NCBI RefSeq assembly: GCF_015191005.1
Contig: NZ_CP040442.1
Location: 558,001 to 622,000 of the forward strand
DNA: 64,000 nucleotides
Source: Kaistella flava (ex Peng et al. 2021)
GTDB lineage: Bacteria > Bacteroidota > Bacteroidia > Flavobacteriales > Weeksellaceae
Direction of reading: 5' to 3'
In this document: positions 53,058 to 62,611 of the stretch, one piece after another
Numbering within the stretch: position 1 is the stretch's first letter
Layout: every line of letters begins with the position of its first letter
The notes under the pieces: model-generated
What the model was told of the DNA's origin: nothing
Database searches by the model: none
What the model saw: only the letters and a program-made list of their open reading frames with translations
Position numbers and translations under genes: made by a program

Positions 53058-53534
53058 ATGTCAGTAAATAAAATAAATTCTAATAAGAAAACCGAAAGGA
53101 AAACTATTGTTTCCGAGCCGGCTGTTGCGTACGGAAGTACACGTTTGAGTGCTTTTGTTATTAAAGACGATTATTCGCTAATAAAAAAGGCGAGGCATGG
53201 CGTAGATACTCATGTGTTTTATTCGTTAGCAGAAATCATAAAAATGCCCGAAAAAACTTTAGCATCAGTTATTAATTTATCACCGAGAACCATTAGTAAT
53301 TATCGTGACCAGAATAAAGATTTAGATCCTAATTATAGTGAGCATCTCCTAAAATTGATTAATTTATATAATCTAGGTGAGGAGATTTTTGGTTCATTAG
53401 AAGAGTTTACGCTTTGGCTTGCACGTCCCTTCTGGAACTCCGAGGAAAAACCGATTGATTTGATTAATACTTCTGGTGGGGTAGATTTGGTCGCTGAAGA
53501 AATAGAAAAATTGGCACAAGGATATCCTTTATAA
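53058..53534 (+). CDS. Xre/MbcA/ParS-family antitoxin (DUF2384)
   Basis: 158 residues from ATG 53058. An N-terminal basic stretch is followed by an HTH-like part (YSLAEIIKMPEKTLASVINLSPRTISNYRDQN) and the C-terminal toxin-binding domain (LINLYNLGEEIFGSLEEFTLWLARPFWNSEEKPIDLINTSGG). This is the Xre-RES type antitoxin, which neutralises the RES toxin and represses the operon. The stop overlaps the toxin start by one base (TAATG). A palindrome lies upstream of its promoter. Confidence 0.92.
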   Translation: MSVNKINSNKKTERKTIVSEPAVAYGSTRLSAFVIKDDYSLIKKARHGVDTHVFYSLAEIIKMPEKTLASVINLSPRTISNYRDQNKDLDPNYSEHLLKLINLYNLGEEIFGSLEEFTLWLARPFWNSEEKPIDLINTSGGVDLVAEEIEKLAQGYPL

Positions 53535-54001
53535 TGTTAGTTTACAGGATTGTACACGAGAAATATTCTAAAACTCTTTTCGCAAGTGGTTTAGAAGGAC
53601 GCTGGAATAGTGAAGGTAAGAAAGTATTATATACAGCAGAAAGTATATCACTTGCTTATCTAGAAACCATGAATTTTAGAAAAGGATTTGGTTTTAATAA
53701 TGATTTTAAAATCATGGTGATTCAGTTACCGACAATCGCTGATTGCTTAATAGTAGAAAGCTCTCATTTACCAAAAAGTTGGCGAGACTTTCGGAATTAC
53801 CAAAATTGCCAAGAAATTGGAGATCAATGGTTTGATGCTGCAAAAGATCTTGCTTTGAAAGTACCTTCTGCAGTGGTACCCGAAAATTTTAATGTCGTAA
53901 TTAACACGCTTCATCCTGCTTATAAAAAAGTTAAACTTATTGATATTCTTGGCTTTTATCCTGATGAGAGATTAGAACTTATTTTAAAAAAATATAAATA
54001 A
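53534..54001 (+). CDS. RES-domain toxin (NAD+ phosphorylase/glycohydrolase)
   Basis: 155 residues. RES family: [34 protein letters not shown] and the C-terminal region EKYK-like end with [21 protein letters not shown]. The conserved Arg (GRWN), Tyr (LYTAES) and Glu (YLET) of the NAD-binding pocket are visible. Members of the family deplete NAD+ and stop growth until the antitoxin acts. The start overlaps the antitoxin stop. kdsB follows after a single base, so it is tied to this operon. Confidence 0.92.
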   Translation: MLVYRIVHEKYSKTLFASGLEGRWNSEGKKVLYTAESISLAYLETMNFRKGFGFNNDFKIMVIQLPTIADCLIVESSHLPKSWRDFRNYQNCQEIGDQWFDAAKDLALKVPSAVVPENFNVVINTLHPAYKKVKLIDILGFYPDERLELILKKYK

Positions 54002-54002
54002 T

Positions 54003-54743
54003 TTGAAGATTATAGCTGTTATTCCCGCTCGTTATCAAGCCAGTAGGTTTCCTGGAAAGCTGATGCAGATTTTAGGTGAAAAAACCGTCATTGCAACGAC
54101 TTACCAAAATGTGGTCGAAACGAAATTGTTTGATGAAGTTTTTGTCGCTACTGATTCCGAAATTATTTTTAATGAAATTAAGAATTTCGGTGGAAACGCG
54201 GTCATGACTGGTGAACACGAAACAGGAAGTGACCGAATTGCTGAAGCGGTAGAAAATATTGAGTGTGATATCGTGGTCAATGTTCAGGGTGATGAACCAT
54301 TTCTGAAAACCGAACCTCTGAAAAAATTGATTTCTGTTTTTAATAATGATAAAGAGGAACAAATTTCGTTGGCTTCTTTAAAAATAAAGCTGACAGAAAT
54401 TGAGGAAATAGAAAATCCAAATAACGTAAAAGTTATTACTGATAATCAAGGTTTTGCTTTGTATTTCAGTCGTTCGGTAATTCCATATCCTCGCGAGACT
54501 TCTGTGAAAGCAGAATATTATAAACATATTGGCGTTTATGCTTTTAGAAAAAATGCTTTGCTGAATTTTTCGAAATTAAAAATGCAACCTTTAGAAATTG
54601 CAGAAAAAATTGAGTGCATTCGGTACTTGGAATATGGAATGAAAATCAGAATGATTGAAACCGATTTCGTGGGAGTTGGAATTGATGTGCCTGAAGATTT
54701 AGAAAAAGCACGGTCGATTTTGAATAAAATGCAGGAAGAATAA
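54003..54743 (+). CDS. kdsB: 3-deoxy-manno-octulosonate cytidylyltransferase
   Basis: Activates Kdo as CMP-Kdo for lipid A/LPS synthesis. 246 residues, opening [20 protein letters not shown] with the CTP-binding motif, then NVQGDEPF and [14 protein letters not shown], as in KdsB. The start is TTG at 54003, one base after the toxin stop; the family's N-terminus begins exactly here, so the TTG is credible. Its placement right after a toxin gene suggests read-through expression. Confidence 0.95.
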   Translation: MKIIAVIPARYQASRFPGKLMQILGEKTVIATTYQNVVETKLFDEVFVATDSEIIFNEIKNFGGNAVMTGEHETGSDRIAEAVENIECDIVVNVQGDEPFLKTEPLKKLISVFNNDKEEQISLASLKIKLTEIEEIENPNNVKVITDNQGFALYFSRSVIPYPRETSVKAEYYKHIGVYAFRKNALLNFSKLKMQPLEIAEKIECIRYLEYGMKIRMIETDFVGVGIDVPEDLEKARSILNKMQEE

Positions 54744-54890
54744 GTCCTGAGATGTTTCAAATCATATTTATTTCATTTCTAAAAGTATATATTTGAAAAT
54801 TATTCCGATTTATAAATAGTGGCAAGGCTTGATTTGTCAAAATAAAATTTAATGTAAGAAAGAGCGTTGATAAGAACGCAATGTTATCGT

Positions 54891-55553
54891 ATGAAAAAAT
54901 TATTTTTAGTTTTATTAATAGCAGTAGGATCTATAGTTTCAGCGCAAACTGCTAAAGAAATTATCGACAAAAACATAGAATTAACAGGTGGATTAACCAA
55001 TTGGAAATTGTTAAATTCCGTTTTATTACAAGGAAAAGTTACGTTGGGAATCAATGATGAATATCCGATTAAGATTTATCAACAAAGACCCAATCTTACC
55101 AAAACTACCATTACCATTGGTAAAAAGGAAACTGCAGTTGAAGGTTACGACGGAACTAAAGGATATGCGATGAATTACGCAGCCAATAAAATTCAGGAAT
55201 ATCCGAATTATATGGCGGAAAGTTTTGACAATGATTTTATCGATTGGGAAAACAAAGGTTTTGATGCGAAATATCTGGGCAAAGAAAAAGTAGGAGATAT
55301 TTATTGTCATAAAGTAGAATTGACAAAAAATGTTAATAAAACACTTTACTTTTTTGACTCTAAAACTTACATGCTTTTAAAGGAACTTAAAAAAGATGAA
55401 ACCTTATTATATTCTGATTATAAAATGGTCGGATCTTTGATGATGCCGTACAGAATCGAATCTTCTTCTCCAAAGAAAGATGGCGATTTCGTAATGATTT
55501 TAAATAAAATCGAAACCAACAAGGTATTCCCCGCGAATACTTTTAAATTTTAA
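54891..55553 (+). CDS. LolA-like exported protein
   Basis: 220 residues from ATG 54891. Signal peptide MKKLFLVLLIAVGSIVSAQ, then a beta-rich mature part: AKEIIDKNIELTGGLTNWKLLNSVLLQGKV and PYRIESSSPKKDGDFVMILNKIETNKVFP. The pattern is that of LolA/LolB-like folds or of outer-membrane lipoprotein-sorting proteins in Bacteroidota. Location periplasm. No defined substrate. It is 5 bases upstream of the glutathione peroxidase gene, so the two are probably one operon. Confidence 0.7.
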   Translation: MKKLFLVLLIAVGSIVSAQTAKEIIDKNIELTGGLTNWKLLNSVLLQGKVTLGINDEYPIKIYQQRPNLTKTTITIGKKETAVEGYDGTKGYAMNYAANKIQEYPNYMAESFDNDFIDWENKGFDAKYLGKEKVGDIYCHKVELTKNVNKTLYFFDSKTYMLLKELKKDETLLYSDYKMVGSLMMPYRIESSSPKKDGDFVMILNKIETNKVFPANTFKF

Positions 55554-55558
55554 AATGA

Positions 55559-56137
55559 ATGAAAAAGCTATTTTTAGTACTATTGTCAGCTGGTGTATTT
55601 TTACAAAGTTGTAAGAATCAAAAAAACGATGTTTCACAAACAAAAACCATTGAGAATACTATGGGAACAACTATTTATGATTACAAAGTTGAAAGTTTAG
55701 ATGGTAAAGAAATTAACTTCGCTGATTTTAAAGGCAAGAAAATTTTAATAGTAAATACGGCGTCAGAATGTGGTTTTACTCCTCAATACGCTGACTTAGA
55801 AAAGCTCTCAAAAGAGTATCCAGATAATTTAGTAGTTGTAGGCTTTCCTGCCAATAATTTTGGTGGACAAGAACCTGGTAGCAATCAGGAAATTGGAGCT
55901 TTTTGTGAAAAAAACTTTGGTGTTACTTTTCCTTTGGCGGCAAAGGTTTCTGTAAAAGGAGCTGATACTGCGCCAATCTTTAAATATCTTACAGAGAAGG
56001 ATTTAAACGGTGTTAAAAACACTACAATCCTTTGGAATTTCACCAAGTTTCTTGTTGATGAAAATGGTCATTTAATTGATTCATTTATCAGCACAACCAA
56101 ACCTACAAGCGATTCTATTACAAAATATTTGAAGTAG
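55559..56137 (+). CDS. Glutathione peroxidase-family lipoprotein (thiol peroxidase)
   Basis: 192 residues. The lipobox FLQSC places Cys18 as the lipidation site, so the enzyme is membrane-anchored outside the cytoplasm. The active Cys is C71 in NTASECGFTPQY, with FPANNFGGQEPGS and WNFTKFLVDENG providing the Gln and Trp of the catalytic set. Non-selenium members reduce peroxides with thioredoxin. A thioredoxin partner exists elsewhere (24.2-24.7 kb), but no link is shown. It shares a transcript with the LolA-like gene and ends at a terminator. Confidence 0.92.
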   Translation: MKKLFLVLLSAGVFLQSCKNQKNDVSQTKTIENTMGTTIYDYKVESLDGKEINFADFKGKKILIVNTASECGFTPQYADLEKLSKEYPDNLVVVGFPANNFGGQEPGSNQEIGAFCEKNFGVTFPLAAKVSVKGADTAPIFKYLTEKDLNGVKNTTILWNFTKFLVDENGHLIDSFISTTKPTSDSITKYLK

Positions 56138-56191
56138 TATATTGAAAAAAAATAGATGCTGATTTCAAAGATATCAGTAATTATTATGATT

Positions 56192-56227
56192 AAAAAAGGT
56201 TATTGAGAATACTCAATAACCTTTTTT
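56192..56227. terminator. Bidirectional terminator
   Basis: Perfect 16-bp stem AAAAAAGGTTATTGAG / CTCAATAACCTTTTTT with a 4-base loop AATA, between the convergent peroxidase and PagL-like genes. Confidence 0.9.
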
Positions 56228-56278
56228 AGTGCCTGATAAAAAAATAAAGTGAATTTATTTTATAGTAAATTTTCAGAC

Positions 56279-57502
56279 TTAAAATGCATAGCCTAAACTT
56301 AATGATAAAGGTATTTTAACAGCTTCATTGTCCGTAAAAATATTTCCGTTGGAATAGTGACCGATTTTTACTTCAGCATTGAGGTTTCTTTTAGGTCCGA
56401 AAAATACACCGGTTCCCATATTATCCATGAAAGTGAATTTACCACCCATTTTATGTCCATCTAAAATTGTTTCGGAGATGTAGGTTGGTGCAGCGACAGA
56501 ATAGTAAAAATAAGCATCGAAATCTGTGGTATGTAAATAATTGAGTCTAAACGCAGGAAAAATTGAAAGCGTAAAGAATTTATCATTTTTAACATTTGTT
56601 TCCCAACCGGAGAGATTAATCCCCCAATCTAAAGCAAATACTTTTGCACCATGAAATATGTTTCGCTGATAGATGATTGACAATCCATTTTTGACTTCAG
56701 CATGTCCGCCCCAAAAAATTGGAAGATATTTACTTGAAACAGCATTGTTAATTCCATATCCCATAAAATTGTTGGTAATTCCAAATTGTATCCATTGTTT
56801 TGGATGAATATATCCAAGTTCTTTAGTTTTTTCTAGTTTCTCAGGAGTAAAGGGTCTGAAATTGTATGAGAATCCAGTCCCGATAAAACTTGTGGCTGGT
56901 TGTTTAAATTTCGTGTTTTCGGGAGAATAGTTGGACTGTAGTTGTAATGCCCATTTATCGTTGAAATGATATTTTAGACCAAGTCCTAACAAAACACTGG
57001 CATAACTTGCGTCTTTTACTACGGATTCACCAAATGTATCAATAAATCCATGACGTGTAATAATGCCTAATCCGGCTTCACCATATGCTGATAATTTGTT
57101 ACTTATAGGTAATTTGGATTTTAAAGTTAAGCCGCCAATATTCATTCTTACGCTACTTGATCCCTCTATCGGATGTGGCTGATTGATGTCTGGATTTCTT
57201 CTAGTATAATTGTAACGAACCCAATAAACAGGACGCATGTAAGTTATTTGTGCGGATAAATACTGATTGAAATCGTAACCAAATAATACCAAACGGGCTG
57301 CCCAATGCGGTACAGAAACAGAGTTCATTGTGTAGCCGGATTCCAAGTGTTGATTCGAAAATCTATAATCTATCGATCCGACATTCACTTCAAAATAGGA
57401 TTTTTGAAGTATGGAAGGAACTTGTGCGCGATTATCTTGCGCATTAAATATTAATAAAAAAGAAACTGAGATTGTAAAAGTCAGAATAAATTTAAATTTC
57501 AG
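56279..57502 (-). CDS. PagL-like lipid A 3-O-deacylase / acyloxyacyl hydrolase, CTG start
   Basis: The frame extends upstream of the first usual start (GTG 57388) through a good signal peptide that begins LKFKFILTFTISVSFLLIF and ends NAQ. The first codon of this peptide is CTG at 57502; the frame is closed by a TAA eight codons earlier, and no ATG, GTG or TTG lies between. A TATTTTTG promoter element is about 35 bases upstream. So CTG initiates, or an ATG mutated. The mature 380-residue part is a beta-barrel ending GHYSNGNIFTDNEAVKIPLSLSLGYAF: the His-x-Ser-Asn and following Glu match PagL. PagL removes the 3-O acyl chain from lipid A in the outer membrane. Confidence 0.75.
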   Translation of the reverse strand: MKFKFILTFTISVSFLLIFNAQDNRAQVPSILQKSYFEVNVGSIDYRFSNQHLESGYTMNSVSVPHWAARLVLFGYDFNQYLSAQITYMRPVYWVRYNYTRRNPDINQPHPIEGSSSVRMNIGGLTLKSKLPISNKLSAYGEAGLGIITRHGFIDTFGESVVKDASYASVLLGLGLKYHFNDKWALQLQSNYSPENTKFKQPATSFIGTGFSYNFRPFTPEKLEKTKELGYIHPKQWIQFGITNNFMGYGINNAVSSKYLPIFWGGHAEVKNGLSIIYQRNIFHGAKVFALDWGINLSGWETNVKNDKFFTLSIFPAFRLNYLHTTDFDAYFYYSVAAPTYISETILDGHKMGGKFTFMDNMGTGVFFGPKRNLNAEVKIGHYSNGNIFTDNEAVKIPLSLSLGYAF

Positions 57503-57536
57503 AGAGTAGGATATTGTTTCTTAAAAATGTTAAATA

Positions 57537-57544
57537 CAAAAATA
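57537..57544 (-). promoter_or_regulatory. -7 element of the PagL-like gene
   Basis: TATTTTTG on the minus strand, 35 bases before the CTG at 57502. It agrees with translation starting at 57502 and not at 57388. Confidence 0.55.
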
Positions 57545-57663
57545 CTTGTATTTTATAGTATAATAAAATGAATTTTAGGAAAGAAATATTATGATGTTAA
57601 TATATTCAGTTAACGACATTCTTCATCAAATATCTAAATTACTATATTGGTGAGGGTATCATT

Positions 57664-57688
57664 AAAAAAGGATGGAAAAACCATCCTT
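57664..57688 (-). terminator. Terminator after lptG
   Basis: Stem AAGGATGG / CCATCCTT, loop AAAAA, followed by TTTTTT on the minus strand, 28 bases after the lptG stop. Confidence 0.8.
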
Positions 57689-57715
57689 AATTTTTGTAGA
57701 AATATTGCGAATCTA

Positions 57716-59170
57716 TTATCGGTACCGCTGATGTTCTTTATTCTTTGAAAACTTATTGATCAGTGGTTTAAACATCGATTTGTATTTTTCAACATCGAAG
57801 AGTTGAGAATCGGTTAATGCTTTATAAGTCAACCAAATACCAAACGGAAGAAGTACTATGTTAGGTAGCCAAGCTGCGAGATAAGGGTCCATTTTCCCAG
57901 ACCAAGCGATGTTTTCGGCAGTAAGATTAAGAACATAGAAGAAAATAAAAACAGCAATCGCAATCACAACCGGTAATCCTAAACCTCCTTTTCGGATGAT
58001 TGATCCTAAACTTGATCCAATTAAAAAGAAAATGATACACGTTATAGAATACGAAACAATCCTTTGTTGCTGCATAACCACGCGTGCAAAATAGGCATGC
58101 ATATCTTTAATCTGAGCATCTTTTCCTATCGTCGACTGTTTGATGTTTTCTAATTTATTGTAGGCATTATAGAGAAGGTTCTGCTTTTTCTTGATATTAA
58201 CAGTATCTGTTTTTACAGGTGCAGAAACTGGGATTTTTGATTTCGTTTTATCCACATAACTTACATAACTATTTGTTTGGCTCACCAATTCGTATGTTAA
58301 ATTATTCATGATATTATCGTTACTTTTCTTAGTATCTTTAATAGTGGAATTCAATTCTATAACATTTTGAAAAGAGTAGTCATCTGTAATTTTTTCTGAT
58401 TCAATCGCTTTATCAATGATTTCAGAAATATTAAAATGCGAAACTAAAGTATCAAATTTAATCGCCTGATCGGGTTGTTTCAGTCTTGCATTATAATCGA
58501 TATTGTTTAATTGATCTTCATAAATATGACCATTAAATAAGACTAGCTTTAAATAATTTGGATTATCAGCAGGAACGAATTTTCCTTTTTCTGCGACAAT
58601 AGATTGTTGGTCTTCAAAAGAAGTTGCCATTTTATGAATAAAAACTCCTGTTAAATTCTCGCCATTTTCACCCGTAATTTTATCAAATTTTACGCTATAA
58701 CCTGGAAGCTGCTGAATGAATTGTCCTGGAGTAAAGTTCAACGCAGGTTTCGTTGCAGCAATGTTATACAGCATATTCTTCGCCTTCCGTTGAAAATCGG
58801 GCACCACGTTATTGGAAAAAACAAAGAGAAAAGCCGAAAAGAATAGGGTAGTGAAGAATAATGGCAACATAATTCGAGTAAGCGAAATACCGGCAGCTTT
58901 CATGGCTGCCAATTCATAACGTTCACCAAAATCACCAAAGGTCATAATGGAGGAAAGTAATATTGTTAGCGGTAAAACCAGTTGTACTACAATCGCAGAC
59001 AGATAAGAGAGTAATTTTAAAATCTCCCAATAACTCAAACCTTTCCCGGTAAATTGCGCCAATCTAATCCAAATGATGTTCACCACAAAAATGAAAAACA
59101 ACACACTGAATATGAAAAGAAACGGGCCGAAAAAAGTTTTGATGACGTAACCGTCGAGTTTTTTTATCAT
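57716..59170 (-). CDS. LptF/LptG-family LPS export permease
   Basis: 484 residues with six hydrophobic helices, three at each end (about 12-105 and 360-465), around a long periplasmic domain. The N-terminus KKLDGYVIKTFFGPFLFIFSVLFFIFVV is a known LptG/YjgQ-type start. It forms part of the LptBFG transporter that extracts LPS from the inner membrane. The periplasmic domain has an internal helical insertion (about 265-345). It follows lolA after a terminator-like hairpin. Confidence 0.88.
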   Translation of the reverse strand: MIKKLDGYVIKTFFGPFLFIFSVLFFIFVVNIIWIRLAQFTGKGLSYWEILKLLSYLSAIVVQLVLPLTILLSSIMTFGDFGERYELAAMKAAGISLTRIMLPLFFTTLFFSAFLFVFSNNVVPDFQRKAKNMLYNIAATKPALNFTPGQFIQQLPGYSVKFDKITGENGENLTGVFIHKMATSFEDQQSIVAEKGKFVPADNPNYLKLVLFNGHIYEDQLNNIDYNARLKQPDQAIKFDTLVSHFNISEIIDKAIESEKITDDYSFQNVIELNSTIKDTKKSNDNIMNNLTYELVSQTNSYVSYVDKTKSKIPVSAPVKTDTVNIKKKQNLLYNAYNKLENIKQSTIGKDAQIKDMHAYFARVVMQQQRIVSYSITCIIFFLIGSSLGSIIRKGGLGLPVVIAIAVFIFFYVLNLTAENIAWSGKMDPYLAAWLPNIVLLPFGIWLTYKALTDSQLFDVEKYKSMFKPLINKFSKNKEHQRYR

Positions 59171-59179
59171 GGTTCAAAT

Positions 59180-59222
59180 TTACCAAAAAAGCCACAAAAG
59201 AAATTTTTCCTTTGTGACTTTT
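59180..59222 (-). terminator. Terminator-like hairpin between lolA and lptG
   Basis: Stem AAAAAAGCCACAAA / TTTGTGACTTTTTT (one mismatch) with T-runs. Its arms also resemble the ACCnCAAAGnCACAAAAG arms of the MITE-like elements. Confidence 0.6.
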
Positions 59223-59243
59223 TTTATCGTGACTTACTGAATT

Positions 59244-59891
59244 CTAAAGTTCGGTAACAAAATAGTTTTTATATTGGTCTTTATCGAAGGTGAACATCGT
59301 GCTGCTCAACTTCTGATTTTCCTTATAATCGTTGATTGCAATTACAGACACTGCATTATCATTCGAGAATTGTTCGATTTTTACAATCTGTTTTTTTGCT
59401 GCGTTAACAAAAAGGTTGACTTCTTTAATGCCATTATTTTTAACTGGAGTTAATTTAATGTAATCAGAATTCACTCCGTTTACATTAACCTTCCCGACAT
59501 ATTTTACGTTATATCCTTTTTTGTATTGCTCAATATAATTAAGAGGAGAGAACATTTGTTCGTTTCCTGTTGGTTTTGCTACGGTAATTTCTTTGTCTTC
59601 TGCAGAAATATTATAAATCTTATTTCCGTCAAAGATTTGTTCAGTTCCCATGATCTTTAATTTGTAAAGATCTTTCGCGGAGTAGAAAATTCCAGGTTCT
59701 GTTTTGGTTACTTTTTTATCAGTTCCAGTTCCATAGACAAATTTGAAGTAAACGTTGTCTTTGCTTTTATAATTGATTGCAACGGCATCTAAAATCGTTT
59801 TTGCTTTCGCATCGATCTTCTGTGCAGAAAAACTTACAGTGGTCGCGACAACCAAAAGTCCAAAGGAGATTTTTTTCAATATCGTTTTCAT
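59244..59891 (-). CDS. lolA: LolA-type outer-membrane lipoprotein carrier protein
   Basis: 215 residues with a signal peptide (MKTILKKISFGLLVVATTVSFSAQ). The mature part has the LolA layout: IDAKAKTILDAVAINYKSKDNVYFKFVY, then PGIFYSAKDLYKLKIMGTEQIFDGNKIYNIS and a C-terminal FDKDQYKNYFVTEL strand. It ferries lipoproteins from the LolCDE complex across the periplasm. It lies between ftsK and lptG, an envelope-biogenesis context. The gap to ftsK is 63 bases, so they may be one transcript. Confidence 0.85.
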   Translation of the reverse strand: MKTILKKISFGLLVVATTVSFSAQKIDAKAKTILDAVAINYKSKDNVYFKFVYGTGTDKKVTKTEPGIFYSAKDLYKLKIMGTEQIFDGNKIYNISAEDKEITVAKPTGNEQMFSPLNYIEQYKKGYNVKYVGKVNVNGVNSDYIKLTPVKNNGIKEVNLFVNAAKKQIVKIEQFSNDNAVSVIAINDYKENQKLSSTMFTFDKDQYKNYFVTEL

Positions 59892-59954
59892 TCTTTTTTT
59901 ATTTTTTGGATGAATAATTTAATTTAAAGTTAAACTATTGTTTAAGATTTAAAA

Positions 59955-62408
59955 TTACTTTCGCAATTCTTCCAAAAACTGTTCCAAAGAATTTAAGTCG
60001 CTGATTAACACTTCTCTCGCTTTTGCTCCATTAAAGCCTCCTACAACACCGCTCGCTTCTAACTGATCCATAATTCTTCCGGCTCTATTGTATCCCAATT
60101 TCAATTGTCTTTGTAGCATCGAGGTTGAACCTTGTTGCGTAGAAACTAATATTCTCGCCGCATCTTCGAAAAGAACATCTTTTTCGTTCGGATTAAAGGC
60201 ACCAACCGTAGAAGTGTTTTCGTCGGTAGAGTACTCAGGAAGCATGTAAGCACTTGCATATCCTTTTTGTTCACCGATATATTCAGCTACTTTTTCAACT
60301 TCTGGAGTATCAACAAATGCACATTGCAAACGCATAATTTCATTTCCATTAAAGTAAAGCATATCTCCTTTTCCAATTAATTGATCTGCGCCGGGAGAAT
60401 CTAAAATCGTACGGGAATCTACACTGGAAATTACACGGAAAGCAGCTCTGGCCGGGAAATTCGCTTTAATCATTCCCGTAATTACATTGACTGAAGGTCT
60501 TTGTGTTGCAACGATTAAGTGAATACCAACCGCTCTCGCCAACTGTGCTAATCTGGCAATCGGAAGTTCAACTTCTTTTCCGGCCGTCATAATTAAATCG
60601 GCGAACTCATCAACAACCAAAACGATGTAAGGTAAATAACGATGTCCGTTTTCTGGACTTAATTTACGTTCAGAGAATTTCTTATTGTATTCTTTAATGT
60701 TTTTACAGAACGCATTTTTTAATAAATCATAACGCTGATCCATTTCAATACAAAGGGAATTCAACGTGTTGATTACTTTGTGAGTATCTGTAATAATAGC
60801 ATCTTCACCGTCTGGAAGTTTTGCTAAATAATGTCTTTCAATTTTTGAATAAAGCGAAAGTTCCACTTTTTTCGGATCCACCATCACAAATTTCAACTCG
60901 CTTGGATGTTTCTTATAAAGTAATGAAGTTAAAATGGCATTAATCCCAACCGATTTTCCTTGTCCTGTTGCACCTGCCATCAATAAGTGAGGCATTTTCG
61001 CTAAATCGGCCATGAAGATTTCATTGGAAATAGTTTTACCAAAAACCACTGGTAAATCCATATCTGAATTCTGGAATTTCTGTGAAGCAATTACACTTCT
61101 CATAGAAACCATTGAAGGATTTTTTCTTGGAACTTCAATTCCGATCGTTCCTTTTCCTGGCATTGGAGCGATGATTCTAATTCCTAACGCAGAAAGATTC
61201 AACGCAATATCATCTTGCAGTTTCTTAATCGAAGCTACACGAATTCCAGCTTCTGGAACGATTTCGTATAAAGTAACAGTTGGCCCGATGGTCGCTTTAA
61301 TTTCAGAAATACCGACATTAAAGTTTTTTAATAAACCAACAATTTTATTTTTGTTCTCTTCTAATTCATCTTTATTAACGGAGATTTCCTCGTTACCATA
61401 ATCACGTAATAATTCGATTGGCGGCATTTGGAATTTACCGAGTTCTAATTTATGGTCATAATAACCATGTTTGTCAACCAATTCCTGAGATTTGCGATCA
61501 CTTTCGTCAATGATATCAATGGTTTTTGCAACTTCAACTTTAAAATTAATATCATCAGTTTTAGATGCAATTTCTTTTTCCTCCGCTGAAGTTGTAGGAC
61601 TTAAAGTTAACGTTGTTTTTTGTTCGTCCTGGTCAAATGAAGTTTGATTCGGAGTTTTAATAGTTTCTATTTCATTATTAAGGATAACTTCGTTCGGTTT
61701 TTGTTGAACTGCATTTGCTTCATTCACCGTCACATTTTGCTCCTTCTCATGTGCTATTTCTTCCAGTTCTTCATCCGCTTCGAAATTCTCTTCTGAACGC
61801 GGCATCATTCCTTTGACACGACCAATCGTATTATCATTTAAATCACTCAATTTTGATTTAATACTACTTGGACGAAGATTAAATTCTAAAATAAAATACA
61901 AAGCGATACTCAGCAAAATGACCACCCATAATCCAGCAGTACCAATAATAGAGTTTAAGAAATCCATAATTTGGAAACCGTAAACACCGCTCAAAACGCC
62001 TTCACCTTTAGTCAGTGCTCCCATAAAAATAGGTAGCCAACAAATGAAGAATAAAGAATGTCCAATAGTTTTCCAAGGTTTGAAGTAACTTTTTTTGAGG
62101 ATCATCATTCCCAAAACGAAAAAGAGAAAAGCAACTAGAAATGCGGCAATTCCAATACTGTCAAAAATAAAAATATTACCGAGCCAGTCACCAATTTTTC
62201 CAAAAATGTTGGATGACTGGATTGTTTTATCGAGCATGGTTCCGGCTTGACTTTGATCTGCTTTCCAATTCATTAAATACGAAATGAAGGAAAGGGTTGC
62301 AACTACCGAAAACACTAGAAATAAAATTCCGAAAAATATGCGCGGTTTAGAAAGGATTTTGCTTTGGTCAGCCGTTTTAGGCGTTGGTTTTTTTTTGTCT
62401 TTTTCCAT
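59955..62408 (-). CDS. ftsK: DNA translocase FtsK
   Basis: 817 residues. Four hydrophobic helices at the N-terminus (about 26-190), a Glu/Thr-rich linker (about 205-330), then the motor. Walker A is GATGQGKSVGINAIL, Walker B is YIVLVVDEFADLIM, and LARAVGIHLIVATQRPSVNVITGMIKANFPAR is diagnostic. The C-terminal winged-helix gamma domain (LLQ-like STSMLQRQLKLGYNRAGRIMDQLEASGVVG) binds KOPS-type sequences and activates XerCD. It separates chromosomes at division. First of ftsK-lolA-lptG on the minus strand. Confidence 0.95.
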   Translation of the reverse strand: MEKDKKKPTPKTADQSKILSKPRIFFGILFLVFSVVATLSFISYLMNWKADQSQAGTMLDKTIQSSNIFGKIGDWLGNIFIFDSIGIAAFLVAFLFFVLGMMILKKSYFKPWKTIGHSLFFICWLPIFMGALTKGEGVLSGVYGFQIMDFLNSIIGTAGLWVVILLSIALYFILEFNLRPSSIKSKLSDLNDNTIGRVKGMMPRSEENFEADEELEEIAHEKEQNVTVNEANAVQQKPNEVILNNEIETIKTPNQTSFDQDEQKTTLTLSPTTSAEEKEIASKTDDINFKVEVAKTIDIIDESDRKSQELVDKHGYYDHKLELGKFQMPPIELLRDYGNEEISVNKDELEENKNKIVGLLKNFNVGISEIKATIGPTVTLYEIVPEAGIRVASIKKLQDDIALNLSALGIRIIAPMPGKGTIGIEVPRKNPSMVSMRSVIASQKFQNSDMDLPVVFGKTISNEIFMADLAKMPHLLMAGATGQGKSVGINAILTSLLYKKHPSELKFVMVDPKKVELSLYSKIERHYLAKLPDGEDAIITDTHKVINTLNSLCIEMDQRYDLLKNAFCKNIKEYNKKFSERKLSPENGHRYLPYIVLVVDEFADLIMTAGKEVELPIARLAQLARAVGIHLIVATQRPSVNVITGMIKANFPARAAFRVISSVDSRTILDSPGADQLIGKGDMLYFNGNEIMRLQCAFVDTPEVEKVAEYIGEQKGYASAYMLPEYSTDENTSTVGAFNPNEKDVLFEDAARILVSTQQGSTSMLQRQLKLGYNRAGRIMDQLEASGVVGGFNGAKAREVLISDLNSLEQFLEELRK

Positions 62409-62611
62409 AATATCAATCGGGGCAAATTTAATAATAATAATTAAGAAATTTTTCTGAATTATTAAATTAATTTTTGTTTTTAAAACGTGTAAAATAAGGA
62501 ATTATTACGACTTTTTCGGTTCATATAAATCCTATTTTTCGAGAAATAAATAATCTGATTTCGGAATAATATTTGAAGCAATAAAAGACATAACCTTTTA
62601 ATAAATGGATC

